Source of the DNA: Palsa-1150 sp036490515
Lineage (GTDB): Bacteria; Myxococcota_A; Polyangia; Polyangiales; Polyangiaceae
Reading direction: 5' to 3'
DNA: 64,000 nucleotides
Assembly: GCA_036490515.1 (NCBI GenBank)
Contig: DASXDU010000007.1
Coordinates: forward strand, 62,001-126,000
Numbering within the stretch: the first letter of the stretch is position 1; each line of letters starts with the position of its first letter. The notes under the pieces are model-generated. The model was not told the origin of the DNA. It did no database searches and saw only the letters and a program-made list of their open reading frames with translations. The translations under genes and the position numbers were made by a program. Shown in pieces: positions 50,962-58,311 of the stretch.

Positions 50962-52020
50962 ATGAGCAGTCCCATGCGGGGGCAATGGGGGCTTCTAGCG
51001 CTGTTCTGCGTGGCGCTCTGGGCGTGCGACCTGGGCGACGACACGCCCATCACACACGGGCCGGCGGCCGTCGAGGCCCCGTCGAGCTCCGTCGACGTGA
51101 GCGCCGCGACCGGCCTTGCACCGCTCGCGGTCCGTCCGGTTGCTCCTCCCGCGCCTGCGCCGCCACTCTCCCCGCGCCGAGCCGCGTTCCTCGCGGCCGA
51201 CGTCGCCCGCCTCACCACCCTGGCGCGCGCCGCCCCGGAGCACCCGACGCGCATCGTCACGGCCGCCGACACCTTCGTCGTCGCCGGGGGCGACCCGGGG
51301 GCGCCGGTCGACGCGGTGGTGTCCTTGACCGAGCGCCTCGTCAACGCGCTGTATACGCAGGGTTTTCGCCACCGCGCCGACGAAGCAGCCCTGCTCATGG
51401 TCTATTCGTCAGCCGCGCCGTTCCAACGGGCGCTGCTCTCGCTTCCCCGCGCCGACGACGAGGCGCCGCTCGACCTGAACTCGTTCGGCATGTACGACGA
51501 GAGGCGGCACCTCATCCTGGTCCGGACCGACACGGCAGGCATCTACTCGGGTACTCACGAGGTCGTGCATCATTTGATGGGCGACGGCGACTTCCCGAAA
51601 GCTCCGGAGTGGATTTCCGAAGGAATTCCGTCGCTTTTTGAAGCATGGGATCAGAGCCCCACCGGTCAGCTCCGCTTCAAGGCGCACTTTCGTTTGCAGA
51701 CTCTCCGTGATCTGCTCGCGTCCACGAACTACGACCTCTCCTCGGAAGTCACGCTGGAAGCAGCATTCTCGTGGCTGGACGAGCGTTTCGAGGAGGGGCC
51801 CCGAGCCTACCTGCGGCTCGCCGTCGCGCGCGAGGCGCTTCGCTTCATGGCGCAGCGCGGTGTGCTCTGGAGCTTCTACGGCGAGTGCCGGGACGACATC
51901 CTGGCTCACTACGACTGTGAGCCCGCGTTCGTCCACGCCTTCGGCCGGGAGCCGCGCGCAGTGACGGCGGAGTGGCGCGAGTGGATCAACAGCCGGGAGG
52001 CGGAGGGGACGGGGCCGTGA
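50962..52020 (+). CDS. Gluzincin-like metallopeptidase lipoprotein
   Basis: A protein of about 352 residues. A lipoprotein signal reads MSSPMRGQWGLLALFCVALWAC (Cys22), followed by a Pro/Ala-rich linker to about residue 70. The C-terminal domain carries GTHEVVHHLMGDG, a zinc-binding HExxH (199-203), and 17 residues later WISEGIPSLFE with the third ligand Glu220, the peptidase MA-like arrangement. It is probably an outer-surface zinc peptidase or an inactive relative. The ATG at 50974 is an alternative start. Its stop overlaps the GTG start of the sigma-like gene by four bases, so the two are coupled. Confidence 0.7.
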   Translation: MSSPMRGQWGLLALFCVALWACDLGDDTPITHGPAAVEAPSSSVDVSAATGLAPLAVRPVAPPAPAPPLSPRRAAFLAADVARLTTLARAAPEHPTRIVTAADTFVVAGGDPGAPVDAVVSLTERLVNALYTQGFRHRADEAALLMVYSSAAPFQRALLSLPRADDEAPLDLNSFGMYDERRHLILVRTDTAGIYSGTHEVVHHLMGDGDFPKAPEWISEGIPSLFEAWDQSPTGQLRFKAHFRLQTLRDLLASTNYDLSSEVTLEAAFSWLDERFEEGPRAYLRLAVAREALRFMAQRGVLWSFYGECRDDILAHYDCEPAFVHAFGREPRAVTAEWREWINSREAEGTGP

Positions 52021-52610
52021 CACATCCGGATCTCGAGCTCGGGGATTCTTTCGACGCGGTCCTGGCGGACAACCGCAGGCTGGGGAAGCTCCAGGCGCGC
52101 ATGGTGCTCTTCGCGTGCCGCCGCAGGCTGGACCTTGCCGACGCCGAGGACATCGTCGCTGACACCCTCGAGAAGCTCCTCAGGGCGCAGAGGGATCCGG
52201 CCACGGCGTGGAAGCCTTCGGAGAAGCCGATGTGGCGGTACATCACCGGCGCGCTCATGAACGAGCACCGCACGTGGTCGCGGCGCCGGGACAACCGCGC
52301 CAAGGAGGCGCTCGGCTCCGAGCACGAGAAGTTCATGCCGCAGCGGCCCCTCGCCGAGCAGATCGAGATGGAGGACCACGCGGGGCGCGTGAAGCAGGCG
52401 AGCGCAGACGAAACAGAGGAGGGGATCGGCTGGCCGAGCGTGCTTGCACGGTGCGAAGGGGCCGACACCTACGAGGAGATCGCAATAGCCTGCAAGTGCA
52501 CGGTCCAACAGGTCCGGGCCGCGCGCGAGCGGCTGCTCGACCGCATGGATGACCTGGCGGGAGTGCCCAGGAGGTCGGGGAGACCGAAGAAGAAGTCGAG
52601 GAAGGCATGA
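52017..52610 (+). CDS. RNA polymerase sigma-70/ECF-like factor
   Basis: A 197-residue protein. A region-2-like helix holds FACRRRLDLADAEDIVADTLEKLLRAQ (DAEDIV near 42-47), then WRYITGALMNEHRTWSRRRDN fits sigma 2.3-2.4. A C-terminal helix-turn-helix (YEEIAIACKCTVQQVRAARERLLDRM) fits region 4, with a basic tail (RRSGRPKKKSRK). It is therefore a near-complete ECF-type factor, although divergent. The GTG start overlaps the peptidase stop, and its TGA overlaps the start of the membrane protein gene at 52607. Such coupling to a single-pass membrane protein is typical of sigma/anti-sigma pairs. Confidence 0.65.
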   Translation: MTHPDLELGDSFDAVLADNRRLGKLQARMVLFACRRRLDLADAEDIVADTLEKLLRAQRDPATAWKPSEKPMWRYITGALMNEHRTWSRRRDNRAKEALGSEHEKFMPQRPLAEQIEMEDHAGRVKQASADETEEGIGWPSVLARCEGADTYEEIAIACKCTVQQVRAARERLLDRMDDLAGVPRRSGRPKKKSRKA

Positions 52611-53317
52611 CCGACCCCATGCTGCCCCGGTCGTTCGCCGAAGTGATGGCCATCCTCCCGCACGAGGACGCCCTCGCGGAGGTCGACGAGCTGTCCGACG
52701 AGCAGGTGCACGCCGAGCTCGCGGCCCTCGGATACGACGCAGACCGCATGAACGCGAAGGCCCAGGACGCGGTCAAACGCGCCCTCGTGCCCGCAGCGCC
52801 GGCGTCCCCCCGGGTGCCCGTCGCGGCGCCGGCAAGGGTCATTTCCATCGAGAGCGCGCGCCCGCCGACGGCGTCGCCTGCGAAGAAGGCTCCCGTCGAT
52901 GGCACGTTCCGGTTCCGCTTCATCGAAGGTACGCGCTGGAAGCAGTTCTCGAGCGCCGCGATGATCCTCCTCACCCTCGGCACCGCGGGGAAGATCTTCG
53001 CCGCGGGCATCATGCCGGCGACGAGCGTCGCGTACCGCACGTACGTTCCGCCCCCCAGTCCCGAGCAGCGCGCGAAGGCCGCCCGCAGGGAAGCGTATGC
53101 GGAGCTCAAGGCTGGCTACTACGGCGAGGCGTGGGACGCGCTCGATACCGCGAAGGGTCTCGACGAGAAGGGCGAGGATGCCCCCGAAGTGACGCAGGCA
53201 CGCAAGGAGATCGCCGACTACTACGCGGGGAAGACGCCCAGGCACGTGAATCATTTCAACAACGCGAAGGGTCCTACGAACTGGCGGGAGCGCCCGCTCC
53301 AGATCCATCCTCGGTAG
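52607..53317 (+). CDS. Single-pass membrane protein, possible anti-sigma partner
   Basis: A 236-residue protein. The acidic N-terminal cytoplasmic part (residues 1-60, SFAEVMAILPHEDALAEVDELSDEQVHAEL) precedes a Pro/Ala linker, one membrane segment near 115-137 (FSSAAMILLTLGTAGKIFAAGIM), and a periplasmic helical, TPR-like part (RREAYAELKAGYYGEAWDALDTAKGLDEKG). No recognised anti-sigma (ZAS) motif is present. Its start overlaps the sigma-like gene (ATGA), so the pairing is inferred from position and topology. A structural membrane role unrelated to the sigma factor is the alternative. Confidence 0.55.
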   Translation: MTDPMLPRSFAEVMAILPHEDALAEVDELSDEQVHAELAALGYDADRMNAKAQDAVKRALVPAAPASPRVPVAAPARVISIESARPPTASPAKKAPVDGTFRFRFIEGTRWKQFSSAAMILLTLGTAGKIFAAGIMPATSVAYRTYVPPPSPEQRAKAARREAYAELKAGYYGEAWDALDTAKGLDEKGEDAPEVTQARKEIADYYAGKTPRHVNHFNNAKGPTNWRERPLQIHPR

Positions 53318-53330
53318 GCATCGCTTGTTG

Positions 53331-53850
53331 CATGGCGTTGCTTCGGGGCGACTCTCCGGAGCAACGAACCATGCCTTCGCGCGCGACGGCCCAGGGCCTT
53401 GCGCGGGAGGAGCGCTGGAGTCGAGGGGAAGGCGGGCCGGCCTCGCGGGGGACGACGACCGCCCTTTCTGGCAACGACCCATGTCGTTCCTCCGGAGGGG
53501 GAATGCCTTTGGGGGCAAGGGGTCGGGGTCTTGCCCCGGAGGGCCCATGGCCTCGCTCGCGACGGCCTTGGCTGTCCCTCGCAAGGGCATGGGGCCTCGC
53601 CCGCGAGGGCCCTGGCCGTCCCGCGCGAGGCCCCGCACGGTCCCGGGCGAGGGCGGGCGAGCTCCCCGCAAACGGGATGTGTCGTTGCTCGAAAGGCCAT
53701 GCGGCCTTGCTCGCAAGGAAGGCGCTCGTCTGGCGCGAGGGCCCCGCGCCTCTCTGAGGAGGGCCCCCCTCCTCCCTCGCAACGACCCTGGCGGTCGCGG
53801 GCAAGGCCTGGGGTCGTTCCTTCGGAGAGTCCCCGCATGGGGACGCAATG
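53331..53850. repeat. Degenerate 22-bp tandem repeat array (about 23 units)
   Basis: The stretch divides almost throughout into units of 21-23 bases, most 22. Typical successive units begin CCATGGCCTCGCTCGCGACG, CTTGGCTGTCCCTCGCAAGG, ATGGGGCCTCGCCCGCGAGG and CCTGGCCGTCCCGCGCGAGG (from about 53537). Each carries a small inverted repeat resembling CCTCGCGAGG near its end. Since 22 is not a multiple of three, long but meaningless open frames arise in all six frames, and no ribosome-binding site or family match supports a gene. The array lies between the membrane protein gene and the mini-sigma genes; diverged units may continue to about 53940. Confidence 0.7.
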
Positions 53851-54194
53851 ACGGCATCGGCACCGTGCGAATGACTCCTTTCCCTGGCGAAAGGACTCGT
53901 CTTTCGGGCCTGAGGATGCCGTGGCAGCGACCGCTCGAAGGGGGCGCTGACCGCGACGGGTGAGAAAAAAGATCAAAAAAGTGATCCGTCTCGCCGCCGA
54001 TTCGCCTGGCTGACTGTCCCTAGGAGGTAAGGGCGACGCGCCGCGGGTCAGTGACCCGGCGGGGGCGACGCCCTCGAAGCCCCGAAGGCAACCCAGGCCA
54101 CCGCGACGTGCACACGGCACGCGCGGGGGCAGGGGAGACGTGCGCCCTCGGTCCACCCGAAACCATCCACCAGTCACCACCAAGGAGAATCCCC
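53851..54194. promoter_or_regulatory. Upstream region of mini-sigma gene run: A-tracts and inverted repeat
   Basis: These 344 bases hold no gene. An unusual A-rich patch (GAGAAAAAAGATCAAAAAAG, about 53961-53980) stands out in very GC-rich DNA and could be a promoter element. An orphan AGGAGGT box (about 54022-54028) has no start codon at useful distance. CGGGTCA-G-TGACCCG (54044-54058) is a perfect 7-bp inverted repeat with a one-base centre, possibly an operator. The true ribosome-binding site AAGGAGA lies at about 54182 before the gene at 54195. Confidence 0.4.
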
Positions 54195-54557
54195 ATGAAG
54201 AAGCACACCGCCACCGCCACCAAGAACATCACCGCCCTCGTCGCCGTCGCTCCGACGACCCCTCCCACGCCGCCCGTCCCCAACGCCGGCCAGCAGTGCG
54301 TCCTCGACGCCTGCCGCGGCGACCGCGGCGCCATCGGCTGGATCGCGATCGTCATGGGCGGCATCCTCTTCGACGAGATCGTCGACGAGCTCGGCGAAGA
54401 GGGCCGTCAGGACGCCAGCGACGCCATGCAGGACTTCTACCTCGCGCTCTGCGAGGCGAGGCTGCTGCCCCCGGAGCCCGACGACGCGATCCCCTGGCTC
54501 GGCAGGATGGCCCGGGAATGCGCGCGGCAGGCGCGCCTGAAGGGAGGCGCGCGATGA
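54195..54557 (+). CDS. Mini-protein with sigma region 2-like fold (1 of 3)
   Basis: A 120-residue protein with a strong AAGGAGA ribosome-binding site. A Thr/Pro/Ala-rich lead (1-30) is followed by a helical domain resembling sigma-70 region 2: QCVLDACRGDRGAIGWIAIVMGG, then DASDAMQDFYLAL (73-85) in the place of the DAEDVVQDVFL core-binding helix, and DDAIPWLGRMARECARQARLK like the wL.riArN..d.lR helix of region 2.4. There is no region 4. It may bind RNA polymerase core or other partners; the function is unknown. Its stop overlaps the next start (ATGA, 54554-54557). Confidence 0.6.
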   Translation: MKKHTATATKNITALVAVAPTTPPTPPVPNAGQQCVLDACRGDRGAIGWIAIVMGGILFDEIVDELGEEGRQDASDAMQDFYLALCEARLLPPEPDDAIPWLGRMARECARQARLKGGAR

Positions 54558-54913
54558 AGGCCTACGACCGGAGCACCGCGCGCGTCCTCCGCGAGGAGGA
54601 CGTCGACGACACGCTCCTCGCAGCCGCCGAAGCACGCAGGGGCACCGCTGCGGCCGACGTGATGCGGCGGCTCACCGCGAAGCATCGCCAGTACCTCTTC
54701 GACCAGGCGCGGCGCCTGCGCGATCGCTCCGACGCGGACGACGTCGTGCAGGATGTTCTCATCGACGCCCTCGAGGGACGCATGGACCTCCCCTCGGACA
54801 TCGACGCCGCAGTCGACGAGATCCTCGAGCGCATCCTCTCTCTTCCCACGTCCTACGCCGCGATGTTCGAGCGCGCGCTTGCCCTCATCAACTTCCCTCG
54901 CAGCAACTCCTAA
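54554..54913 (+). CDS. Mini-protein with sigma region 2-like motif (2 of 3)
   Basis: A 119-residue protein. The central part, VMRRLTAKHRQYLFDQARRLRDRSDADDVVQDVLIDALEG, carries DADDVVQD (60-67), the best match to sigma region 2.2 among the three. An acidic helical C-terminus follows (DIDAAVDEILERILSLPTSYAAMFERALALI) instead of a region 4 helix-turn-helix. The start overlaps the preceding gene by four bases, and a 36-base spacer with repeated CCCAAA precedes the next gene. The call rests on the motif and on the neighbouring relatives. Confidence 0.6.
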   Translation: MKAYDRSTARVLREEDVDDTLLAAAEARRGTAAADVMRRLTAKHRQYLFDQARRLRDRSDADDVVQDVLIDALEGRMDLPSDIDAAVDEILERILSLPTSYAAMFERALALINFPRSNS

Positions 54914-54949
54914 CCCCAAACCCAAACCCAGAAAGGAAACTCAACCACC

Positions 54950-55297
54950 ATGAGCCGCACGAACCGAAAGTCCCAGCGCATCCGCCCCACCGATCCGTAT
55001 CCCTTCCTCGTCGAGGACCCCGAGCTCCTTCCGGAGCTCGCCCTGGTCGACGAGCCGGCACCGGCGACCCCCCAGCAGCGCCTCGTCCTCGAGGCGGTGA
55101 TGCGGTCCCACCGGTGGCAGCTCGTGAAGACGGCCCGGCATCATCTCGGCAACCGACGCATGGACGCCGAGGACGTGGTGCAGGACCTCTGCCTCGAGGT
55201 ACTCGAAGGATGGCTCGCGCTGTCCTCCGATCCGACCGAGGCGCTCGTCGAGCTGCTGCGCGAGGTCCGCGAGCGCTGCGACGGGGGTGGGTATTGA
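54950..55297 (+). CDS. Mini-protein with sigma region 2-like motif (3 of 3)
   Basis: A 115-residue protein with an AAAGGAAA ribosome-binding stretch. A charged lead is followed by QQRLVLEAVMRSHRWQLVKTARHHLGNRRMDAEDVVQDLCLEVLEG, with DAEDVVQD at 72-79 in the sigma region 2.2 position, and a short acidic end (EALVELLREVRERC). It has no DNA-binding region 4. Its TGA overlaps the TTG start of the gene at 55294, so it is coupled to the paralogue pair downstream. Confidence 0.6.
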   Translation: MSRTNRKSQRIRPTDPYPFLVEDPELLPELALVDEPAPATPQQRLVLEAVMRSHRWQLVKTARHHLGNRRMDAEDVVQDLCLEVLEGWLALSSDPTEALVELLREVRERCDGGGY

Positions 55298-55788
55298 AAG
55301 CACGCAACCGCACGATGCAGCGCGGCCTGGACCAGCAAGCCATCGAGGGAGTCCGCACGGACCTCCAGGGCATGCCGGCGCTGTACCTGGGAGGCAAGGT
55401 CTTCACGCCTGCCACCCTGGAACAGTTCCTCCAGGCGCGCATCGACGCCGCGAACGGCATCCTCGCCGCCAGGGCCGCATGGCTCGACGCGACGAGGCAG
55501 TACGCGGCGCTCGACGAGGAGACGGGTCAGGTCATGCGCGACCTGAAACGGCTCGTCATCGGCGCCTTCGGCGAGCAGAGCCCAAAGCTCGCCGACTTCG
55601 GGTTCAAGGCCACGGCGGCGACGCCGTGGACCCCGGAGAAGACGGCGCTGGCGGTTGCGCGGCGGGCGGCGACGCGCGCCGTACGCAAGACCCGAGGACC
55701 GAAGGCGCGCCTCGCGATCACGGGAGCGGCACCCGCCGCGCCCGCGACGCCCGACGCGCCCGACGCGCCCGACGACGCGAAGGAGTGA
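55294..55788 (+). CDS. Conserved protein of unknown function, paralogue of 55892
   Basis: A 164-residue protein. The start is taken as the TTG at 55294 because MKARNRTMQRGLDQQAIEGV then aligns with MTTKNRTNTQGKDQQLINGI of the next gene; the ATG at 55315 is an alternative. The common core has LGGKVFTPATLEQFLQARIDAAN, a helical middle, FGEQSPKLADFGF, and a KR-ATR-A basic motif (ARRAATRAVRKTRGPKARLAI), followed by an Ala/Pro/Asp tail. I recognise a widespread family of uncharacterised proteins in Myxococcota, but no function. It may form coiled structures or bind nucleic acid through the basic segment. Confidence 0.6.
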   Translation: MKARNRTMQRGLDQQAIEGVRTDLQGMPALYLGGKVFTPATLEQFLQARIDAANGILAARAAWLDATRQYAALDEETGQVMRDLKRLVIGAFGEQSPKLADFGFKATAATPWTPEKTALAVARRAATRAVRKTRGPKARLAITGAAPAAPATPDAPDAPDDAKE

Positions 55789-55891
55789 CGATCACCCGAC
55801 ACGGATTCCCTCGCGGGAACGGAAGACCGCGGCGCAATGGTGCGCCGCGCCGGCCGCCCCGCACGCAGTACCCCTCACGAAAGGAGAATGC

Positions 55892-56467
55892 ATGACGACC
55901 AAGAACAGGACCAATACCCAGGGCAAGGATCAGCAGCTCATCAACGGCATCCAGAAGGACCTCGAACAGATGTCGAGCCTCGCCCTCGGGGGAACGACAT
56001 ACACGCCGACGACGCTCGTGGCTTTCATCCAGAGCCGGATCGACGCGGCGAACCAGGTCGCGACCGCCAAGGCAACGTGGCAGCACGCGGGAACGGCCTA
56101 CACGGCACTGAACCAGCAGGCGGACGTCGTCGTTCACGATCTCAAGCAGCTCGTGATCGCGGCGTTCGGTGGGACGAGCCCCAAGCTCGCCGACTTCGGC
56201 TTCGCGCCGAGGAAGGTGACGGTGCTCACTCCGGAGGAGAAGGCCGAGGCGGCCGCGAAGCGCGCCGCGACCAGGGTGGCTCGAGGCACGAAGGGTCCGA
56301 AGGCGAAGCTCGCCATCAAGGGCACGGTCCCCGCGACCGAGCCCGCGACGGCAGCGCCGCCGGCGGCTCCGACGGCCCCGGGCGGAACGCAGCCGGCGCA
56401 GGGAACCGGAGGAGCCGCGCCCAGCGCGGAGCCGACGGCGCCCGCGACGCCGGCCACGAAGAGCTGA
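55892..56467 (+). CDS. Conserved protein of unknown function, paralogue of 55294
   Basis: A 191-residue protein with an AAAGGAG site six bases before the ATG. It shares the layout of its upstream neighbour: LGGTTYTPTTLVAFIQSRIDAANQ, SPKLADFGF, TPEEKAEAAAKRAATRVARGTKGPKAKLAIKG, and a longer Ala/Pro/Thr-rich disordered tail. The pair arose by tandem duplication. Both lie directly after the three mini-sigma genes on the same strand, which suggests one functional unit, but nothing in the sequence defines the job. Confidence 0.6.
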   Translation: MTTKNRTNTQGKDQQLINGIQKDLEQMSSLALGGTTYTPTTLVAFIQSRIDAANQVATAKATWQHAGTAYTALNQQADVVVHDLKQLVIAAFGGTSPKLADFGFAPRKVTVLTPEEKAEAAAKRAATRVARGTKGPKAKLAIKGTVPATEPATAAPPAAPTAPGGTQPAQGTGGAAPSAEPTAPATPATKS

Positions 56468-56574
56468 CCCCGCAGCGGCGGGACGGCTTCCCTTCCTTGA
56501 CCTGACGTAGCTGGCAGCGCACCCCGGCCCTCCGCCCGCCCTCACGGGGGCGGAGGGCACGGGACGCGGCGCGT

Positions 56575-57270
56575 TTGTTCTCCAGCGTGCCGGCGGCTGT
56601 CCGGGGACACCCGCTGCCCCTGGTGCTGCACCACGGCGACGGGGGCTGGCGGCGTGCCCCGGAGCTGGCGTCGATGTTCGAGGGCACGAGCCCCGAGCTG
56701 CTCGAAGCGACGCGGCCGTACCTCCCTCACTTCCGATTCCTGCTCGACGATCTCTCGCCGCTGACCGCGACCGAGCTCGCCTCGCGCGCGCTCGACGCCC
56801 TGCCGCGACTCGTCGAGCTCGCGCTCTGGGCGTCGCGGTCGCTCGACCGCCTGCTCGAGGCGCAGCCGTTCATGCGTGCGGTCGTAGCCCGCCTGGTGTG
56901 GGATCACGGCGTGCGGATGCTGTTCGAGCAGGTGACGCGGTACGTCCATGCCACGGCCCCGGCCGACGTGGATGCGGCGGTCATCCAGGGTATCCTCTTG
57001 GACATCGGGGGGCCGAAAGGCGAGGAGTTGGTCATGAACTCTGCAGAGCAGCTGCGGAAGGAAGGCGAGGAAAGGGGGCGCGAGGTGGCCCGTGAGGGCA
57101 TTCGGGGCGCCATAGCGGCGGCGCTGTCGGCACGGGGCGTGTCGCTGAGCGGCGCCGCTCGTGATCGCATCGTGTCCTGCGGAGATGTCGCCACCCTGAC
57201 GCGCTGGCTCATGCGGGCCGTGACGGCTGCGTCCGAGGCCGACGTCTTCGTGGTCGACGGGCCAGCGTGA
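56575..57270 (+). pseudogene. 5'-truncated Rpn-family nuclease gene
   Basis: An open frame of 231 residues whose first recognisable part is HPLPLVLHHGDGGWRRAPELASMFEG, the middle of an Rpn protein. The N-terminal third, including the TPHDALFK motif and the PD-(D/E)XK catalytic residues, is absent, and the TTG at 56575 is not a convincing start. The remainder (PHFRFLLDDLSPL, VTRYVHATAPADVDAAVIQGIL, then SAEQLRKEGEERGREVAREGI) is well kept and nearly identical to the copy at 49662, including at the DNA level across the RYVHATAPADVDAAVIQG segment. It is probably a remnant of a duplicated gene. Confidence 0.6.
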
Positions 57271-57292
57271 GCTCGAAGACCGCGGCCGCCCG

Positions 57293-57886
57293 TCACTCCT
57301 CCCCCGCGCGCTCCTCGAGCGCGTCGCGACGGAGGCGCGCAAGCTCCGGGCGAAGCCCTCGGTCCACGGCGGCTTCGACCTCGATGTAGTGCGCCTCGTC
57401 GAGGCGCTTCATCAGCTCGACGACGTCGGCGAGGTCGCGGTGCCGTCGGGCGTGGAGCTTCAGCTCCACGAGGCCGGGCAGGCTGGCGATCTGCGGATCG
57501 CGCGGGCTCGCGCCCAGCGCATCGGGCGAGGGGTAGCGTTGCGACGGATCGCGCGGAAGAGGCTCGCCCGCAACGAGCAGGTCCACGCGCACCGCGGTGG
57601 CGCTGTGGCGAAGCCGGGCCGGGCTCGTGCGCTCGAAGCCGTGCGCGGCGAGACCGGCGTCGATGCGCGCACCTGCGTCTGTTTCGACCAGGACGGCGAG
57701 ATCCTCGCTGGTCCTCGTGTAGCCGTGATGGACCACGGCGACTCCCCCGACGATCCGGAACGCCACGCCGGCGTCCACGAGCAGGCCGCGTAGATCGCCC
57801 AGGGCCACGTCGACGGCAGGAAGGCCGCTGTTCACGGGTCGCGCGAACCGGCGAAGTCGCGCGAGCGCTTCGGCCGTGGAGTCCAC
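57293..57886 (-). CDS. Nucleotidyltransferase-like protein (MNT/AbiEii-like fold)
   Basis: About 197 residues from a GTG at 57886. The core FRIVGGVAVVHHGYTRTSEDLAVLVETDAG fits the GG-x-A-x-x-x-H-G-x-x-R-x-T-x-D-x-D pattern of small nucleotidyltransferases, but the second metal-binding Asp is Ala (DLA), so activity is doubtful. A C-terminal helix (GLVELKLHARRHRDLADVVELM) has the LKxxAxRxRDxxDV motif of this family. The open frame extends to 58216 but there overlaps the Cys-rich gene with biased Ala/Ser composition, so the shorter start is preferred. Confidence 0.6.
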   Translation of the reverse strand: MDSTAEALARLRRFARPVNSGLPAVDVALGDLRGLLVDAGVAFRIVGGVAVVHHGYTRTSEDLAVLVETDAGARIDAGLAAHGFERTSPARLRHSATAVRVDLLVAGEPLPRDPSQRYPSPDALGASPRDPQIASLPGLVELKLHARRHRDLADVVELMKRLDEAHYIEVEAAVDRGLRPELARLRRDALEERAGEE

Positions 57887-57944
57887 GCTGTCGAAGATAG
57901 CACCTCGGCCCCTCCACGTCGGCCGCGGGCCGAGTCGCCGCGCC

Positions 57945-58256
57945 TCAGTGCGTGCAGTGCCCGCTGCTGCACTTGCCGCCGCCGCACTCGCTGTCGAAGT
58001 TGCACTTGCCGTCGGGCGCCGTGGAGCACTTGCCGCTGTTGCACTTGGCTCCGCCGCCTCCGCAGTCGGAGTCGAAGTTGCAGCTCGAGCCCGCGCTGTC
58101 GGCGCAGTGGCCGGAGTTGCACTTGACGCCTGCGTGGCAGTCGGAAGCAAAGCTGCACTTGCCGTAGTCGCCGGCGCTCGCGGGCGGGGCGCTCGCGGCG
58201 AGGACGACGACGACACCGAGAGCGGTCAGCAACGAAAGGACGGCGTTCTTCCACAT
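57945..58256 (-). CDS. Small secreted Cys-repeat protein
   Basis: A 103-residue protein. The signal peptide (MWKNAVLSLLTALGVVVVLAASAPPASAG) has a likely cut after ASA. Three tandem repeats follow with the pattern C-x-F-x-S-(D/E)-C-x-x-G-x-K-C-x-S-G-x-C (KCSFASDCHAGVKCNSGHC, SCNFDSDCGGGGAKCNSGKC, KCNFDSECGGGKCSSGHC). Each should form a disulfide-bonded knot. The ATG at 58256 is preferred to 58277 because a GAGG box precedes it. It resembles small Cys-rich secreted proteins of Myxococcota of unknown function. Confidence 0.7.
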   Translation of the reverse strand: MWKNAVLSLLTALGVVVVLAASAPPASAGDYGKCSFASDCHAGVKCNSGHCADSAGSSCNFDSDCGGGGAKCNSGKCSTAPDGKCNFDSECGGGKCSSGHCTH

Positions 58257-58311
58257 GGCGAGCCTCGCTTTGCCCATCGTACGTCGCGAGCCGCCGGAGC
58301 CTTCCCGCCGA

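Noticed and set aside
52549..53757. 402-residue forward open frame crossing the array
   Set aside because: Wrong-frame reading of the membrane protein gene followed by the repeat array; no ribosome-binding site and Arg/Gly-rich composition.
53331..53850. CRISPR array
   Set aside because: The repeats are contiguous at about 22 bp with no unique spacers and are strongly degenerate; no cas genes are in the window.
52469..53863. 464-residue reverse-strand open frame over the repeat array
   Set aside because: It is produced by 22-bp repeats (period not divisible by three) and antisense to the membrane protein gene; composition is Arg/Pro/Gly-biased with no family pattern.
57887..58216. N-terminal extension of the nucleotidyltransferase-like gene
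   Set aside because: Ala/Ser/Thr/Pro-only composition arises from reading the Cys-repeat gene in another frame.
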